A stretch of 64,000 bases of DNA from Porphyra umbilicalis (taxonomy: Eukaryota; Rhodophyta; Bangiophyceae; Bangiales; Bangiaceae), in the NCBI GenBank assembly GCA_002049455.2, contig KV918769.1, positions 62,001 to 126,000 on the forward strand, in the 5' to 3' direction. Both the position numbers and the translations under genes were made by a program. Shown one piece after another: positions 10,049 to 19,031 of this stretch (the stretch's first letter is position 1; each line of letters starts with the position of its first letter). The notes below the pieces were generated by a model, which did not search any database, was not told the origin of the DNA, and was given only the letters and a program-made list of their open reading frames with translations.

Positions 10049-13000
10049 ATGGAGATGGACGCGTCCACTGATGATGGGTCTGGGTCGTCGAGCGATGACG
10101 GCCGCGGGCAGTCGGAGGGCTCCGCGGACGAGCTGCTTGCGGCCGTCATCGGAGCGCGATCTCTGTTCCTAATGCGCCGTCACCGCAGGAATGCGGCGCA
10201 GCGAGCGCGCAGACGGCGTTTTGTCGGGTCTGTGGCCGGGCGGCGTCCCAACCGGCCACGTGATTTCGACCAGGGTATGCGCGGCATCATGCGGGATTAT
10301 TTTGGTGTGGATGGGCAGCCGCCTGTGTATGGAGAAGAGACGTTTGAGCGTCGCTTCCGTGTGCCACGGTCTGTTTTTATGCGCATTTATGAGGCCATCC
10401 GGGACCGGCCATTTTGGCGGCAGAGCATCAATGCGACGGGGCGGCCACAAGCTTATGCTCTGCAGAAGCTGGTGGCCGCCTTCCGTGTCCTCGCGTACGG
10501 GGAGTCGTATGATCGTGCGGATGAGTATGTCCGGCTGTCCAAGTCTACAATTGAGGTGGCCACGAAGAAGCTGATTGAGTTTATTGTTGAGGAGTGGGAG
10601 CCTGTCTACCTGCGGCCTCCTAACGACGAGGAGGTCAAGCGCATGCTGGAGCGCAACGCAGCACGGGGCATGCCGGGATGCATCGGCAGCCTCGATTGCT
10701 CGCACTGGGAGTGGGCCGCGTGCCCAAAGGGGCTTGCTGGGCAGTATCAGAACCGCAAGAAGCGGCGCTCCATTGTCATGGAGACGGTTTGTGATGAGGA
10801 CCTTTACATCTGGCATTTCTTTATCGGGGCGCCGGGGAGCCTCAATGACCTCAACGTGTTACGTATCTCACCGTTGTATTTTGATGTGGTGGAGGGTGTG
10901 TGGCCGCCGAAGTCTTTCTCTTTCTGTGTGAATGGTCGTTCTCGTCGTTTGTTGTATTATCTTACTGACGGTGTTTATCCCAAGTATCCATTTTTTGTGT
11001 CTCCGTACCCCAACCCCATCACACCCGCAGAAAAATGTTTCAACCGGCTCCAGGAAGCGCTGCGCAAGGATGTCGAGCGGCTCTACGGGGTTATGACCGC
11101 GAGATTCCACATTCTTCTACACCCTGGCCGATTTGGCTCTGTAGAGCAGATGATGCTTGCCGGCAAGGCGGCCGCCATTCTGCACAACATGGTCGTTGAG
11201 CAGAGGCGTGGCCGGTATGTCGCTCATGAGCGTATGGCAGCGGCGGCGGCCGCAAGGGATGGGGAACCTGCGGCCGCCGCCGATGATGGCCATGCCGTTG
11301 GCGCAGGCGACGTCGGCTGGGCTGGCAATACGGGAACAGGTGTGGCGGCCGCCGGCGATGTCGAATCGGCGGCGGCCGCCGGCGGAGACCCCTTCGCCGG
11401 CGCAGTTGGGCAGGGAGGAGCTGGTGCCGATGACGCCGCTGCCGCGGCCGCCGGCCTGGGCGCCGCGGCGGCGGCCGCCGGCGATCGATCGCCAGCGGGC
11501 ATCGGCGGTGGCGGAGCAGATGATGGAGCAGGCGCCACCGCTGCGGCCGCCGGTCTGGTCGGCCCGGCGGCGGCCGCCGGCGGTGGCTCGCCAGCGGGTG
11601 TGCGTGGCGGAGAAGGAGCTGGAAGAGCGGGCGCCGCCGCCGCGGCCACCAACTTTGGTGGCTCGGCGGCCGCCGCCGGCGGCGACTCGCCAGCGGGCGG
11701 GCGCGGAGGTGACAGAGCTGGTGGTGCGGGCGCCGCCGCCGCGGCCGCCGTCTTTGGTGGCTCGGCGGCCGCCGCCGGCGGCGACTCGCCAGCGGGCGTG
11801 CGTGGCGGAGAAGGAGCTGGTGGTGCGGCCGCCGCCGCCGCGGCCGCCGACTTTGTTGGATCGGCGGCCGCCGCTGGCGGCAACTCGCCAGCGGGCGTGC
11901 GTGGGGGAGACGGCGCTGGGGGTGCGGGCGCCACCGCCGCGGCCGCCGACTTTGGTGGCTCGGCGGCCGCCGCCGGCGGGGACTCGCCAGCGGGCGGGCG
12001 CGGAGGTGACGCAGCTGGTGGTGCGGGCGCCACCGCCGCGGCCGCCGGCTTTGGTGGCTTGGCGGCCGCCGCTGGCGGCGACTCGCCAGCGGGCGTGCGG
12101 GGTGGAGAAGGAGCAGGTGGAGCAGGCAGCGCCGCCGCGGCCGCCAACTTTGGTGGCTCGGCGGCCGCCGCTGGCGGCGTCTCGCCATTGGGCGTGCGTG
12201 GAGGAGAGGGCGCTGGTCGTGCGGGCGCCACCGCCGCGGCCGCCAACTTTGGTGGCTCGGCGGCCGCCGCCGGCGGCGCCTCGCCATCATGCGGGGGGGA
12301 CGTCGGATGTGTGGATGGTGCGGGCGCCGCCGCCGCGGCCGCCAACTTTGGTGTATTGGCGGCCGCCGCTGGCGGCAACTCGCCAGCGGGCGTGCGTGGG
12401 GGAGACGGCGCTGGGGGTGCGGGCGCCACCGCCGCGGCCGCCGACTTTGGTGGCTCGGCGGCCGCCGCCGGCGGCGACTCGCCAGCGGGCTTGCGGGGTG
12501 GAGAAGGAGCTGGTGGAGCAGGCAGCGCCGCCGCGTCCGCCAACTTTGGTGGCTCGGCGGCCGCCGCTGGCGGCGTCTCGCCAACGGGCGTGCGTGGAGG
12601 AGAGGGCGCTGGTTGTGCGGGCGCCACCGCCGCGGCCGCCGGCTTTGGTGGCTTGGCGGCCGCCGCTGGCGGCGCCTCGCCATCATGCGGGGGGGTTGTC
12701 GGATGTGTGGATGGTGCGGGCGCCGCCGCCGCGGCCGCCAACTTTGGTGTCTTGGCGGCCGCCGCTGGCGGCAACTCGCCAGCGGGCGTGCGTGGGGGAG
12801 ACGGCGCTGGGGGTGCGGGCGCCACCGCCGCGGCCGCCGACTTTGGTGGCTCGGCGGCCGCCGCCGGCGGCGACTCGCCAGCAGGCGTGCGGGGTGGAGA
12901 AGGAGCTGGTGTAGCAGGCAGCGCCGCCGCGGCCGCCAACTTTGGTGGCTCGGCGGCCGCCGCTGGCGGCGTCTCGCCAACGGGCGTGCGTGGAGGAGAG

Positions 13001-13666
13001 GGCGCTGGTCGTGCGGGCGCCACCGCCGCGGCCGCCGGCTTTGGTGGCTTGGCGGCCGCCGCTGGCGGCGACTCGCCAGCGGGCGTGCGTGGAGGAGAGG
13101 GCGCTGGTGGTGCGGGCGCCGCCGCCGCGGCCGCCGACTTTAATGGTTCGGCGGCCGCCGCTGGCGGCCACTTGCCGGCGGGCGTGCGTGTCTGGGAGGG
13201 AGCTGGTGGTGCGGGCGCCGCCGCCGCGGCCGCCGGCGTTGTCGGTCCGCGTGCGGTTGCGGGAGGTGGCTCCACAGCCGCAGGACCGGCCGCTGATGCG
13301 GCCGCCGCGGCGGCCGCAGCTCCCCGTTTGGCGGCTTTGCCGCACGCTCCCGTGGTTTTGGGCGGCGCGGACCCCCCGCCAGGTTCTTTTCTGTTCCAGT
13401 TGCGGGCGCGCCAGACCGCCACGGATAGAGCAGAGTTCTTCTGTCTCCGCGACGACCTGGCGGCCCATACTTTGATGATCGCGGGTCCCTTCTGGAGCCG
13501 TATTTGTAGCGTTCAATGGTTTTTTTTTGCCATCATGGCTTTTTTTTTTCCTCACACATTGGCACGTCGGCGGACGCCACCACGCCGACCCGGGATAGGA
13601 AAGACGCTTGGACGGCCTCCGTTCTATCTAGGAAGACGGACGAGGCCGCCGCTCTGTATGGCGTAG
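10049..13666 (+). CDS. Harbinger transposase (Plant_tran/HARBI1-type DDE nuclease) with giant Ala/Gly tail
   Basis: Residues 1-70 are acidic then Arg-rich. Residues of about 75-390 match the plant Harbinger transposase domain: GCIGSLDCSHWEW (first Asp near residue 215), GAPGSLNDLNVL (second Asp near 267), YYLTDGVYPKYPFF, and VERLYGVMTARFHIL (catalytic Glu near 343), then AAILHNMVVE. The enzyme cuts and inserts the element at TWA sites together with the Myb-like partner encoded on the other strand. From residue of about 395 to 1080 the frame runs through a 99-bp tandem repeat (33-residue Ala/Gly/Ser units). Family members normally end soon after the LHNMVVE region, so this tail is abnormal. 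The last 120 residues look less protein-like, and the true stop or a downstream intron could lie earlier. No intron is needed. The ATG at 10049 has a second ATG two codons later. Confidence 0.9.
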   Translation: MEMDASTDDGSGSSSDDGRGQSEGSADELLAAVIGARSLFLMRRHRRNAAQRARRRRFVGSVAGRRPNRPRDFDQGMRGIMRDYFGVDGQPPVYGEETFERRFRVPRSVFMRIYEAIRDRPFWRQSINATGRPQAYALQKLVAAFRVLAYGESYDRADEYVRLSKSTIEVATKKLIEFIVEEWEPVYLRPPNDEEVKRMLERNAARGMPGCIGSLDCSHWEWAACPKGLAGQYQNRKKRRSIVMETVCDEDLYIWHFFIGAPGSLNDLNVLRISPLYFDVVEGVWPPKSFSFCVNGRSRRLLYYLTDGVYPKYPFFVSPYPNPITPAEKCFNRLQEALRKDVERLYGVMTARFHILLHPGRFGSVEQMMLAGKAAAILHNMVVEQRRGRYVAHERMAAAAAARDGEPAAAADDGHAVGAGDVGWAGNTGTGVAAAGDVESAAAAGGDPFAGAVGQGGAGADDAAAAAAGLGAAAAAAGDRSPAGIGGGGADDGAGATAAAAGLVGPAAAAGGGSPAGVRGGEGAGRAGAAAAATNFGGSAAAAGGDSPAGGRGGDRAGGAGAAAAAAVFGGSAAAAGGDSPAGVRGGEGAGGAAAAAAAADFVGSAAAAGGNSPAGVRGGDGAGGAGATAAAADFGGSAAAAGGDSPAGGRGGDAAGGAGATAAAAGFGGLAAAAGGDSPAGVRGGEGAGGAGSAAAAANFGGSAAAAGGVSPLGVRGGEGAGRAGATAAAANFGGSAAAAGGASPSCGGDVGCVDGAGAAAAAANFGVLAAAAGGNSPAGVRGGDGAGGAGATAAAADFGGSAAAAGGDSPAGLRGGEGAGGAGSAAASANFGGSAAAAGGVSPTGVRGGEGAGCAGATAAAAGFGGLAAAAGGASPSCGGVVGCVDGAGAAAAAANFGVLAAAAGGNSPAGVRGGDGAGGAGATAAAADFGGSAAAAGGDSPAGVRGGEGAGVAGSAAAAANFGGSAAAAGGVSPTGVRGGEGAGRAGATAAAAGFGGLAAAAGGDSPAGVRGGEGAGGAGAAAAAADFNGSAAAAGGHLPAGVRVWEGAGGAGAAAAAAGVVGPRAVAGGGSTAAGPAADAAAAAAAAPRLAALPHAPVVLGGADPPPGSFLFQLRARQTATDRAEFFCLRDDLAAHTLMIAGPFWSRICSVQWFFFAIMAFFFPHTLARRRTPPRRPGIGKTLGRPPFYLGRRTRPPLCMA
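11530..13250. repeat. 99-bp in-frame minisatellite inside the transposase gene
   Basis: About 17 units of 99 bp encode AAAAxFGGSAAAAGGxSPAG followed by VRGGEGAGGAGA in the transposase frame. Units vary by substitution. Two shorter variants with CGGxVGCVDGAG appear near 12290 and 12690. The period is a multiple of three, so the frame survives gain or loss of units. All six frames are open here, which creates large meaningless frames on both strands. Confidence 0.9.
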
Positions 13667-13911
13667 GCGGATGTCCACCAGTGGCTTATACTTTCAAGCT
13701 GCAGCATGACTGGTGTACAAGTGAGAGGATTTTGCCGTGCTCGCTTCTCGGACGGAGTCGCAGGGTCGGACAGAGTCGGTGTGTAGGAAAAAAAACCCCG
13801 GCGAAGGGGAAAAAAAAACCGTGTATGATTGTCGTACAATAGTCGATGCAGTAGTCGAGCACTCCACACGCGCAGAGACCCCACCGACACAAATATTAAC
13901 AGAGATACAAC

Positions 13912-16509
13912 TCAAGCCAAGTCACCATCCGCGCAATCGCTGCCACTGGTACCACAGGCAGCGTCCTCCTCGTCGTCGCCCGATTCGCCAGCGGCCGCAT
14001 TATGCGGCCGCGGCGTCATGGAACGGCTTGGACCCGATACGGTGTTCCTGGCCGCCGTGAAGCGGGCCTGCTTGGTCTGCAACGAGTTCCAGCCTCGCCC
14101 CTTCCTCCGCTTGACCGAGCCGATACCGGCCGAGGCCGCAGCGCGGCGGGCAACGGCCGCGCTTGCGGCCGCGGCTGGTGATGCGCCGGTACGCGGCGAC
14201 GCGTCGACGCCGTCACTCGGAGAAGATGAAGACGGAGGCAATGCGGCCGCACTCGCGGCCGCGCCAGACGCCAGGGACCCGACTGTGTTGTCAGCGGCCG
14301 GCGCCAACGCGGCCGCTTCGCCGCCGTTCACAGCCACGCCGCCAGGAGTACCGGGCGCTCCACCAGACCCGGGAGACGCGGCCGCACCACCACTTGGAGA
14401 AACTGCAGATGCTGGCGATGCGGCCGCACTTGGAGCCCTACCTGCGGCCGCACCCGCCGCCGCCTCAGCGGCCGCGGTAGCGGCCGCAGAGGTGCCCGAC
14501 ATAGACGGCGCAGTTGTTGTCGAGCGCGAAGCGACCCGTGCCTCCGCGGCCTTGGCCTTGCGCAGTCTGGCGTTGGAGAGCAGAAGCCGCCGCTCCATCT
14601 CGTTCTTGCGCCACTGCTCCGCCTCACCCGTCTCACGCACGTCCTTGGCCTTCCAAAAGTCAATGTCGGCGCGCTCGATGGCCGTCTCAGATAAGGACTT
14701 GAGGGCGGCCGCCGTCGTGGCGGCCTCCCTTTGGATAGCAATGTCAGTCGAGGCCGCCGCTTTGGCGGCCTTCGTACCGATAGGCCGCTCTTGGAAGAGG
14801 CCGCGCCGCCTACCGACCGTGGAGCTCGAGTCGTCGTCCGAAATGTCCTCGACGCCCCCGCCTGGCACAGGACGGCGGCCGCGAGCGGCGGCCGCCGTGG
14901 CGGCCGCCCCCGACGCGCCGCTGAACTTGTCCAACTTGCGCATGACCGTCCAACACTTGACCCAATCGGCTCCTCTCGTGCCGCCCTTCTTCACCACCAA
15001 GACCGGCGCGTCCCCGTCGTTGTCGTCCGCTTGCACGGCCTCATACAGGTTCTCGGCGTCAAAGTGCGCGGTGGCCATGCGTATCAGGTCCTCGTCGGTC
15101 AAATTGCCCGTCATCTGGCGACGCCCGACGGCCACCATAGAGGATGAAAAGCGTTGAACGTTCTTGAAAACTGAATAGCGCAGTTCGCGGTCGATGGCAG
15201 TGTCCGTGCGCGCCCTGCGTCCAGGGCCCATCGGGCAATGGGACTTGTACCCGTTGACGATTGCAGCGGCAAAGGTTGCTCGGCTCTGGTCGGTACCGAC
15301 CACCGGGTCTTGCGCCACCGCCAACCAGGCCTGGCAGAGAGCTACTCGCTCTGCCTCGGTCCATCCTCGGCCGCGTCCTCTGCCCCTGGCGGTGGGGGAC
15401 TCGTTGTCGCCAGCGGCGACGGCGTCGGCTGTCGCAGCGGCCGCTGAGGAGGAAGGGGGACCGCCACCGTCCCCGCCTCCACCGGCGGCCGCTGCACCCC
15501 CTCCATGTCCGTCCCCGCCTGGGCCGGCGGTGGGTGCACGCCCTCCATCGCCGACTCCGCTTCCGCCGCCGCGGCCGCCGTCGGCGGCCGCGGCTCCGGC
15601 TGTGTTGCCAGATCCACTCCCGTGAGCGGCCGCTGAGGCGGCCGCTCCGTGACCTGATCGGCTGGGCGACGTGACGCCGCGGGACTCTGCGTCGCCGCCA
15701 TCGCCTCGTGTAGCGTCAGAGGCCGGGAGACCGGCGGTGGCTGCAGCGACAGCCTGTTCAGCCCCGCGCACCTCTGCAACCCCTGCTCCGCGGCCGCCGG
15801 GAGGGCAGCGCCCTCCGAGTGCTCCGCGCCTGCCCGCCCCGCGGCCGCGGACTGCAAACCCGGCATCGGCGTCGACGGTAGCGTCTCCGACGCCGCGTTC
15901 ACCGTATCCGCCGGCGCCGATTGGTCCGCCGAGTGCATGTCCACGTCCGCGGCCTCGCCCAAGCCCCGATGACCCCCCCGCGACGAGGTTGTATCCGCGG
16001 CCTGCGACGCTGCAGCTTGGAGGGGCCTCGAAATCTCCGTCAGCGCGTCGGTCTGCGGCCGTGGCGGCGGCGTCGGGGGCCGCCCGATCGGCGGCCCCGC
16101 CGGCCGCGGCCGAGGAGGCGGCAGGTGACCTTGTCTCATCTGCTGCCGCCCGTGCCGCCGCGCCTCCCACCAATTGCTCTCCTGCAGGCAGTCCGGACTG
16201 CCCTCCCGCAGCAGCCATTGCGCAGTCCGGTCCCCGTTGTGCGCTCTGCGGGCAAGCTCCTGCAGCTCCCGCAATTCCCCCGCGTCCACCGGTGGAGTTG
16301 GTGGCCGCGCTCGCTCCGAGAGACTTGGCGGACTGGATGTTCCGACAGGTGGCCACGTCGGCGCAGGTGGTCCTTGACGCGGCGGGCTTGGGGGACTCGG
16401 CGGCCGCTGGGGCGACGGCCGCCGGGTTGCAGAGGGTGGACCTTGACCAAGTGGGCTTGGCGGCCGCGCCGGGGGCGGCCGCCAGGCGGACCCAGATGCG
16501 CCTTGACAA
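13912..16509 (-). CDS. Harbinger Myb/SANT-like DNA-binding partner protein
   Basis: The supported part runs from residue of about 380 to the end. It has a trihelix/SANT-type domain (GWTEAERVALCQAWL at about 383, DPVVGTDQSRATF, NLTDEDLIRMATAHF, WVKCWTVMRKLDKF near 515), then the NAM-associated type C-terminal region (ERPIGTKAAKAA near 573, EMERRLLLSNARLRKAKAAEA) and an Ala/Ser-rich tail. In PIF/Harbinger elements this protein binds transposon ends and helps the transposase enter the nucleus. The N-terminal 375 residues read as low-complexity Gly/Ala sequence antisense to other repeats and may not be coding. No Met lies between about residue 98 and the domain, so the real 5' end may be spliced from the overlapping Pro-rich frame. 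I found no convincing junction. It converges on the transposase gene with 245 bp between stops. Confidence 0.8.
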   Translation of the reverse strand: MSRRIWVRLAAAPGAAAKPTWSRSTLCNPAAVAPAAAESPKPAASRTTCADVATCRNIQSAKSLGASAATNSTGGRGGIAGAAGACPQSAQRGPDCAMAAAGGQSGLPAGEQLVGGAAARAAADETRSPAASSAAAGGAADRAAPDAAATAADRRADGDFEAPPSCSVAGRGYNLVAGGSSGLGRGRGRGHALGGPIGAGGYGERGVGDATVDADAGFAVRGRGAGRRGALGGRCPPGGRGAGVAEVRGAEQAVAAATAGLPASDATRGDGGDAESRGVTSPSRSGHGAAASAAAHGSGSGNTAGAAAADGGRGGGSGVGDGGRAPTAGPGGDGHGGGAAAAGGGGDGGGPPSSSAAAATADAVAAGDNESPTARGRGRGRGWTEAERVALCQAWLAVAQDPVVGTDQSRATFAAAIVNGYKSHCPMGPGRRARTDTAIDRELRYSVFKNVQRFSSSMVAVGRRQMTGNLTDEDLIRMATAHFDAENLYEAVQADDNDGDAPVLVVKKGGTRGADWVKCWTVMRKLDKFSGASGAAATAAAARGRRPVPGGGVEDISDDDSSSTVGRRRGLFQERPIGTKAAKAAASTDIAIQREAATTAAALKSLSETAIERADIDFWKAKDVRETGEAEQWRKNEMERRLLLSNARLRKAKAAEARVASRSTTTAPSMSGTSAAATAAAEAAAGAAAGRAPSAAASPASAVSPSGGAAASPGSGGAPGTPGGVAVNGGEAAALAPAADNTVGSLASGAAASAAALPPSSSSPSDGVDASPRTGASPAAAASAAVARRAAASAGIGSVKRRKGRGWNSLQTKQARFTAARNTVSGPSRSMTPRPHNAAAGESGDDEEDAACGTSGSDCADGDLA

Positions 16510-17357
16510 GGGGGGCTCCCCAGACCCGATGATGACGGCCGTACTTGGTCACGGGGCGCACTTGCTCGAGGTGGGCTCGCCGGTGGCTGCCAGCCTCGCG
16601 ACGGCTGGCATGCGCGAGTGGAACTCGGCGGCCGCTGCGGCGACGGCCGCCAATCGGGGGGACGCAGGCCTTGACGGCGCGGGCTCGGCGGCCGCTGCGG
16701 CGGCGGCCGCCAATCGGGGGGACGCAGGCCTTGACGGGGCGGGCTCGGCAGCCGCTGCGGCGGCGGCCGCCAATCGGGGGGACGCAGGCCTTGACGGCGC
16801 GGGCTCGGCGGCCGCTGCGGCGACGGCCGCCAATCGGGGGGACGCAGGCCTTGACGAAGCGGGCTCGGCGGCCGCTGCGGCGGCGGCCGCCAATCGGGGG
16901 GACGCAGGCCTTGACGAAGCGGGCTCGGCGGCCGCTGCGGCGGCGGCCGCCAATCGGGGGGACGCAGGCCTTGACGAAGCGGGCTCGGCGGCCGCTGCGG
17001 CGGCGGCCGCCAATCGGGGGCACGCAGGCCTTGACGAAGCGGGCTCGGCGGCCGCTGCGGCGGCGGCCGCCAATCGGGGGGACGCGGGTCTTGACGATGC
17101 GGGCTCGGCGGTCCTGACGGCAGTGGACCGAGGCAAGGAGGGTGTACAGGTTGAGGTGGTGGCGCCTCGGCCCCAGATGCTCGTGGTGGAGCCTCTGATA
17201 TGGGCCGAGTGCGCGCCGCCCACGGACACGGGCAGGATGGCGCGCACAGGGGATGATCGTCACCGACGCCCAGCGTGCGTCGGCACATACGGCAGAACTG
17301 CCGCAGACCGCGCCGGCGCTCCGTTTTTGAGATCGGACGCGGCGCGGGAAGAACCAT
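15342..17357 (-). CDS. Pro-rich protein with Cys/His cluster, encoded by the Harbinger element
   Basis: A 671-residue frame starts with ATG at 17357. Near residue 20 it has a compact Cys/His cluster, FCRMCRRTLGVGDDHPLC followed by APSC (C-x2-C, then H-x2-C-x3-C), plausibly a zinc-binding knuckle. Then come about nine 20-residue repeats (RPPSPLRQGLRPPDWRPPPQ type), an amphipathic charged stretch (GELRELQELARRAHNGDRTA) and an Ala/Pro tail. The composition and the non-repetitive ends look like real protein, more so than the overlapping Myb-frame N-terminus. It overlaps the Myb frame in another frame for about 1.2 kb, so it is either a third transposon protein or the 5' exon of the Myb gene. I do not recognise the family. 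Confidence 0.5.
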   Translation of the reverse strand: MVLPAPRPISKTERRRGLRQFCRMCRRTLGVGDDHPLCAPSCPCPWAARTRPISEAPPRASGAEAPPPQPVHPPCLGPLPSGPPSPHRQDPRPPDWRPPPQRPPSPLRQGLRAPDWRPPPQRPPSPLRQGLRPPDWRPPPQRPPSPLRQGLRPPDWRPPPQRPPSPLRQGLRPPDWRPSPQRPPSPRRQGLRPPDWRPPPQRLPSPPRQGLRPPDWRPPPQRPPSPRRQGLRPPDWRPSPQRPPSSTRACQPSRGWQPPASPPRASAPRDQVRPSSSGLGSPPCQGASGSAWRPPPARPPSPLGQGPPSATRRPSPQRPPSPPSPPRQGPPAPTWPPVGTSSPPSLSERARPPTPPVDAGELRELQELARRAHNGDRTAQWLLREGSPDCLQESNWWEARRHGRQQMRQGHLPPPRPRPAGPPIGRPPTPPPRPQTDALTEISRPLQAAASQAADTTSSRGGHRGLGEAADVDMHSADQSAPADTVNAASETLPSTPMPGLQSAAAGRAGAEHSEGAALPAAAEQGLQRCAGLNRLSLQPPPVSRPLTLHEAMAATQSPAASRRPADQVTERPPQRPLTGVDLATQPEPRPPTAAAAAEAESAMEGVHPPPAQAGTDMEGVQRPPVEAGTVAVPLPPQRPLRQPTPSPLATTSPPPPGAEDAAEDGPRQSE
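16621..17105. repeat. 60-bp tandem repeat, eight units
   Basis: Eight units of exactly 60 bp (GGGCTCGGCGGCCGCTGCGG at the start of most units) differ at only a few positions. On - they encode the 20-residue RPPSPLRQGLRPPDWRPPPQ repeat of the Pro-rich protein. A ninth degenerate unit precedes the array near 16620 and several more diverged ones lie at 16330-16600. Confidence 0.9.
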
Positions 17358-18904
17358 GCTGCCGCAACGGCCGGTCCTCGCACAGTCCGACGCCTCGTGG
17401 GCAGGGAGCGAAAGGCGGCCGCTTCTGCACAGAGCGGCCGCCAAAAAGGTGAGGCAGCCCGCCTTCCGCCGCACCCTCGTCCAAAAACGGTCGGGACCAG
17501 CGGCGGGCACAGAGAAAGACGGCCGCCAAGAGCAGCGCACACGCGCACACGGTGCCGCCGCGGCCGCCAACGACAACGGCGGCCGCGAAAAAGCGCGCGG
17601 ACACGCACGTCCTCCCTCCCGTGATGCAACGCGGCCGCCAACGACAACGGCGGCCGCTACAAAGCACGCGCGCTCGACGTCTCCTCTCCCGCGCTGCAAC
17701 GGCGGCCGCTGGCGACGATGGCGGCCGCACGCACGCACGCGGATGCACAATGCTCCTCTCTCGGCGCCGAACGGGTCACGGCCCCGGTGCGGTTGCCCCC
17801 GGCGCTGCCACCCCGCCCACAAATGGTCCACAAACAGAGTCTGCCCCCAACGCAAGCGACCGTTCGAGACGATGCGCGGCGCCCCCACCCTGCCACTGCC
17901 TAGACGATGACAGAGGGGCCCGCAGGGCTCCACCGCGGCCGTTCTCGACGGTCTCGCAGGTGGCACAACCCCACCGTACGCCCCAAAAACAGGCGGCCGC
18001 CCTCGATTGCCCCCTCGCTCGGGGGGAATCGGGCGGCCGCCTTTCTTGCCTGTCACGCTCAGGGGCCCTGCAGGCCACGCCAAGCGTGGCACGCGTGGCC
18101 CGCAGGCCTCGCTCAAACGCCACAGAGCTCCCTGCGCGACATGTGGCGCCCAGTCGGCCGTTCACGGTGGACGGCCAATCGAGGGTGTGGCCGGGGAGGT
18201 GCACAGCGAGAGTGCGTCTGACCAATGAGCATGCGGATCGCTGACACAAAAATCGGAGGGGGTCGCACGATTCTGCGGCTCCGCAAGGGACGCGATCGTG
18301 CGTGGCCCCTGCCGCGTCTCGGCAGCCTTGCAGGCCGGGCCGCCCGACCGCCGCAGGCGGCCGCGTGGGAGCCCGCCCTGCGTCACGGTGACCGGCGGAC
18401 ACCACGCGGCCGCCTCACAGGCGCTTCAGAACAGAATGCTCCAGTGTCGATCGAGGCGAAAGCGCCACCAGATTGCACGCATGCTGTACGTCTGCCGGCT
18501 GAACGGACCAATGAGAGACCTACAAATCACTGCTGTCAGTCGCGAGATGCGACAGCGCCGCGAGATGATGCGAGATGCTGCCAACGTGTCTCCGACATTT
18601 GTGCGTTTGACCTCGTCGTGTCTACTCGATCGGAAGAATTTGCAGCCATTTGAAGCCTATCGCGCTGCGTGTCTCACTTGACCGGCTTATTTGCTGACGA
18701 TTGGGGTCCAGATCAGCGTGATCGCGAGGTCGATCGATGGCCTGTTTGCTTGAAATGTCGCACTGGACTGTCGGAATGTGGACATCTCACGGGAAAGCCG
18801 CTCGCAAGCTCCAGTTCGCAGGTCGACAACCCAGCAACGTCACCTTCTCCGTTTCCCATACACTGCGATCTGCCGACAGAAGAAAACAAGTACTCTGGAT
18901 CCGA
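17358..18904. other. Harbinger right arm, no gene supported
   Basis: The right arm of the transposon upstream of the two minus-strand frames. It is GC-rich to about 18430 with several GCGGCCGC octamers, then less GC-rich to the TIR. The promoter of the minus-strand genes should be here, but I see no clear TATA element. Confidence 0.4.
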
Positions 18905-19028
18905 GCGGAGCGGGTTCGCAGAGCCTGCGCATATCGCTGCCGAAACGCTTTTGGCCACTCATAGGCGCACACGTTGCGCTCTTAAACGGTTCGCAGATCG
19001 TTCGCAACCGACGTTGTTGGGTGTGCTC
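18905..19028. repeat. Right TIR and subterminal GTTCGCA motifs
   Basis: The TIR occupies 19000-19028. GTTCGCA is present near 18913, 18990 and 19000 and mirrors the motif cluster of the left end. The right end has fewer copies than the left. Confidence 0.6.
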
Positions 19029-19031
19029 TTA

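Larger units (their letters stand above)
8958..19028. mobile_element. Complete PIF/Harbinger DNA transposon, 10.07 kb
   Basis: The 29-bp terminal inverted repeats are identical (8958-8986 and 19000-19028, starting GAGCACACCCAACAACG). The 3-bp target duplication TTA is at 8955-8957 and 19029-19031, the family's typical TWA target. The element carries the two proteins expected of an autonomous PIF/Harbinger: a DDE transposase (+, 10049) and a Myb/SANT-like protein (-). It also has an additional Pro-rich frame on -. The coding parts converge at about 13.7-13.9 kb. Intact TIRs and long open frames suggest a recent insertion. It is large for the family, mainly because of two in-frame tandem-repeat arrays. 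Confidence 0.93.

Noticed and set aside
11091-13555. Very long open frames on both strands opposite and within the transposase tail (up to about 730 codons)
   Set aside because: They are shadows of the 99-bp GC-rich array, which lacks stops in any frame. Only the + frame continuous with the DDE domain is supported.
15342-15500. A splice junction joining the Pro-rich frame to the Myb frame
   Set aside because: A good acceptor-like tract (CCTTCCTCCTCAG on -) exists, but no donor with matching phase and reasonable consensus was found, so the two frames are listed separately.
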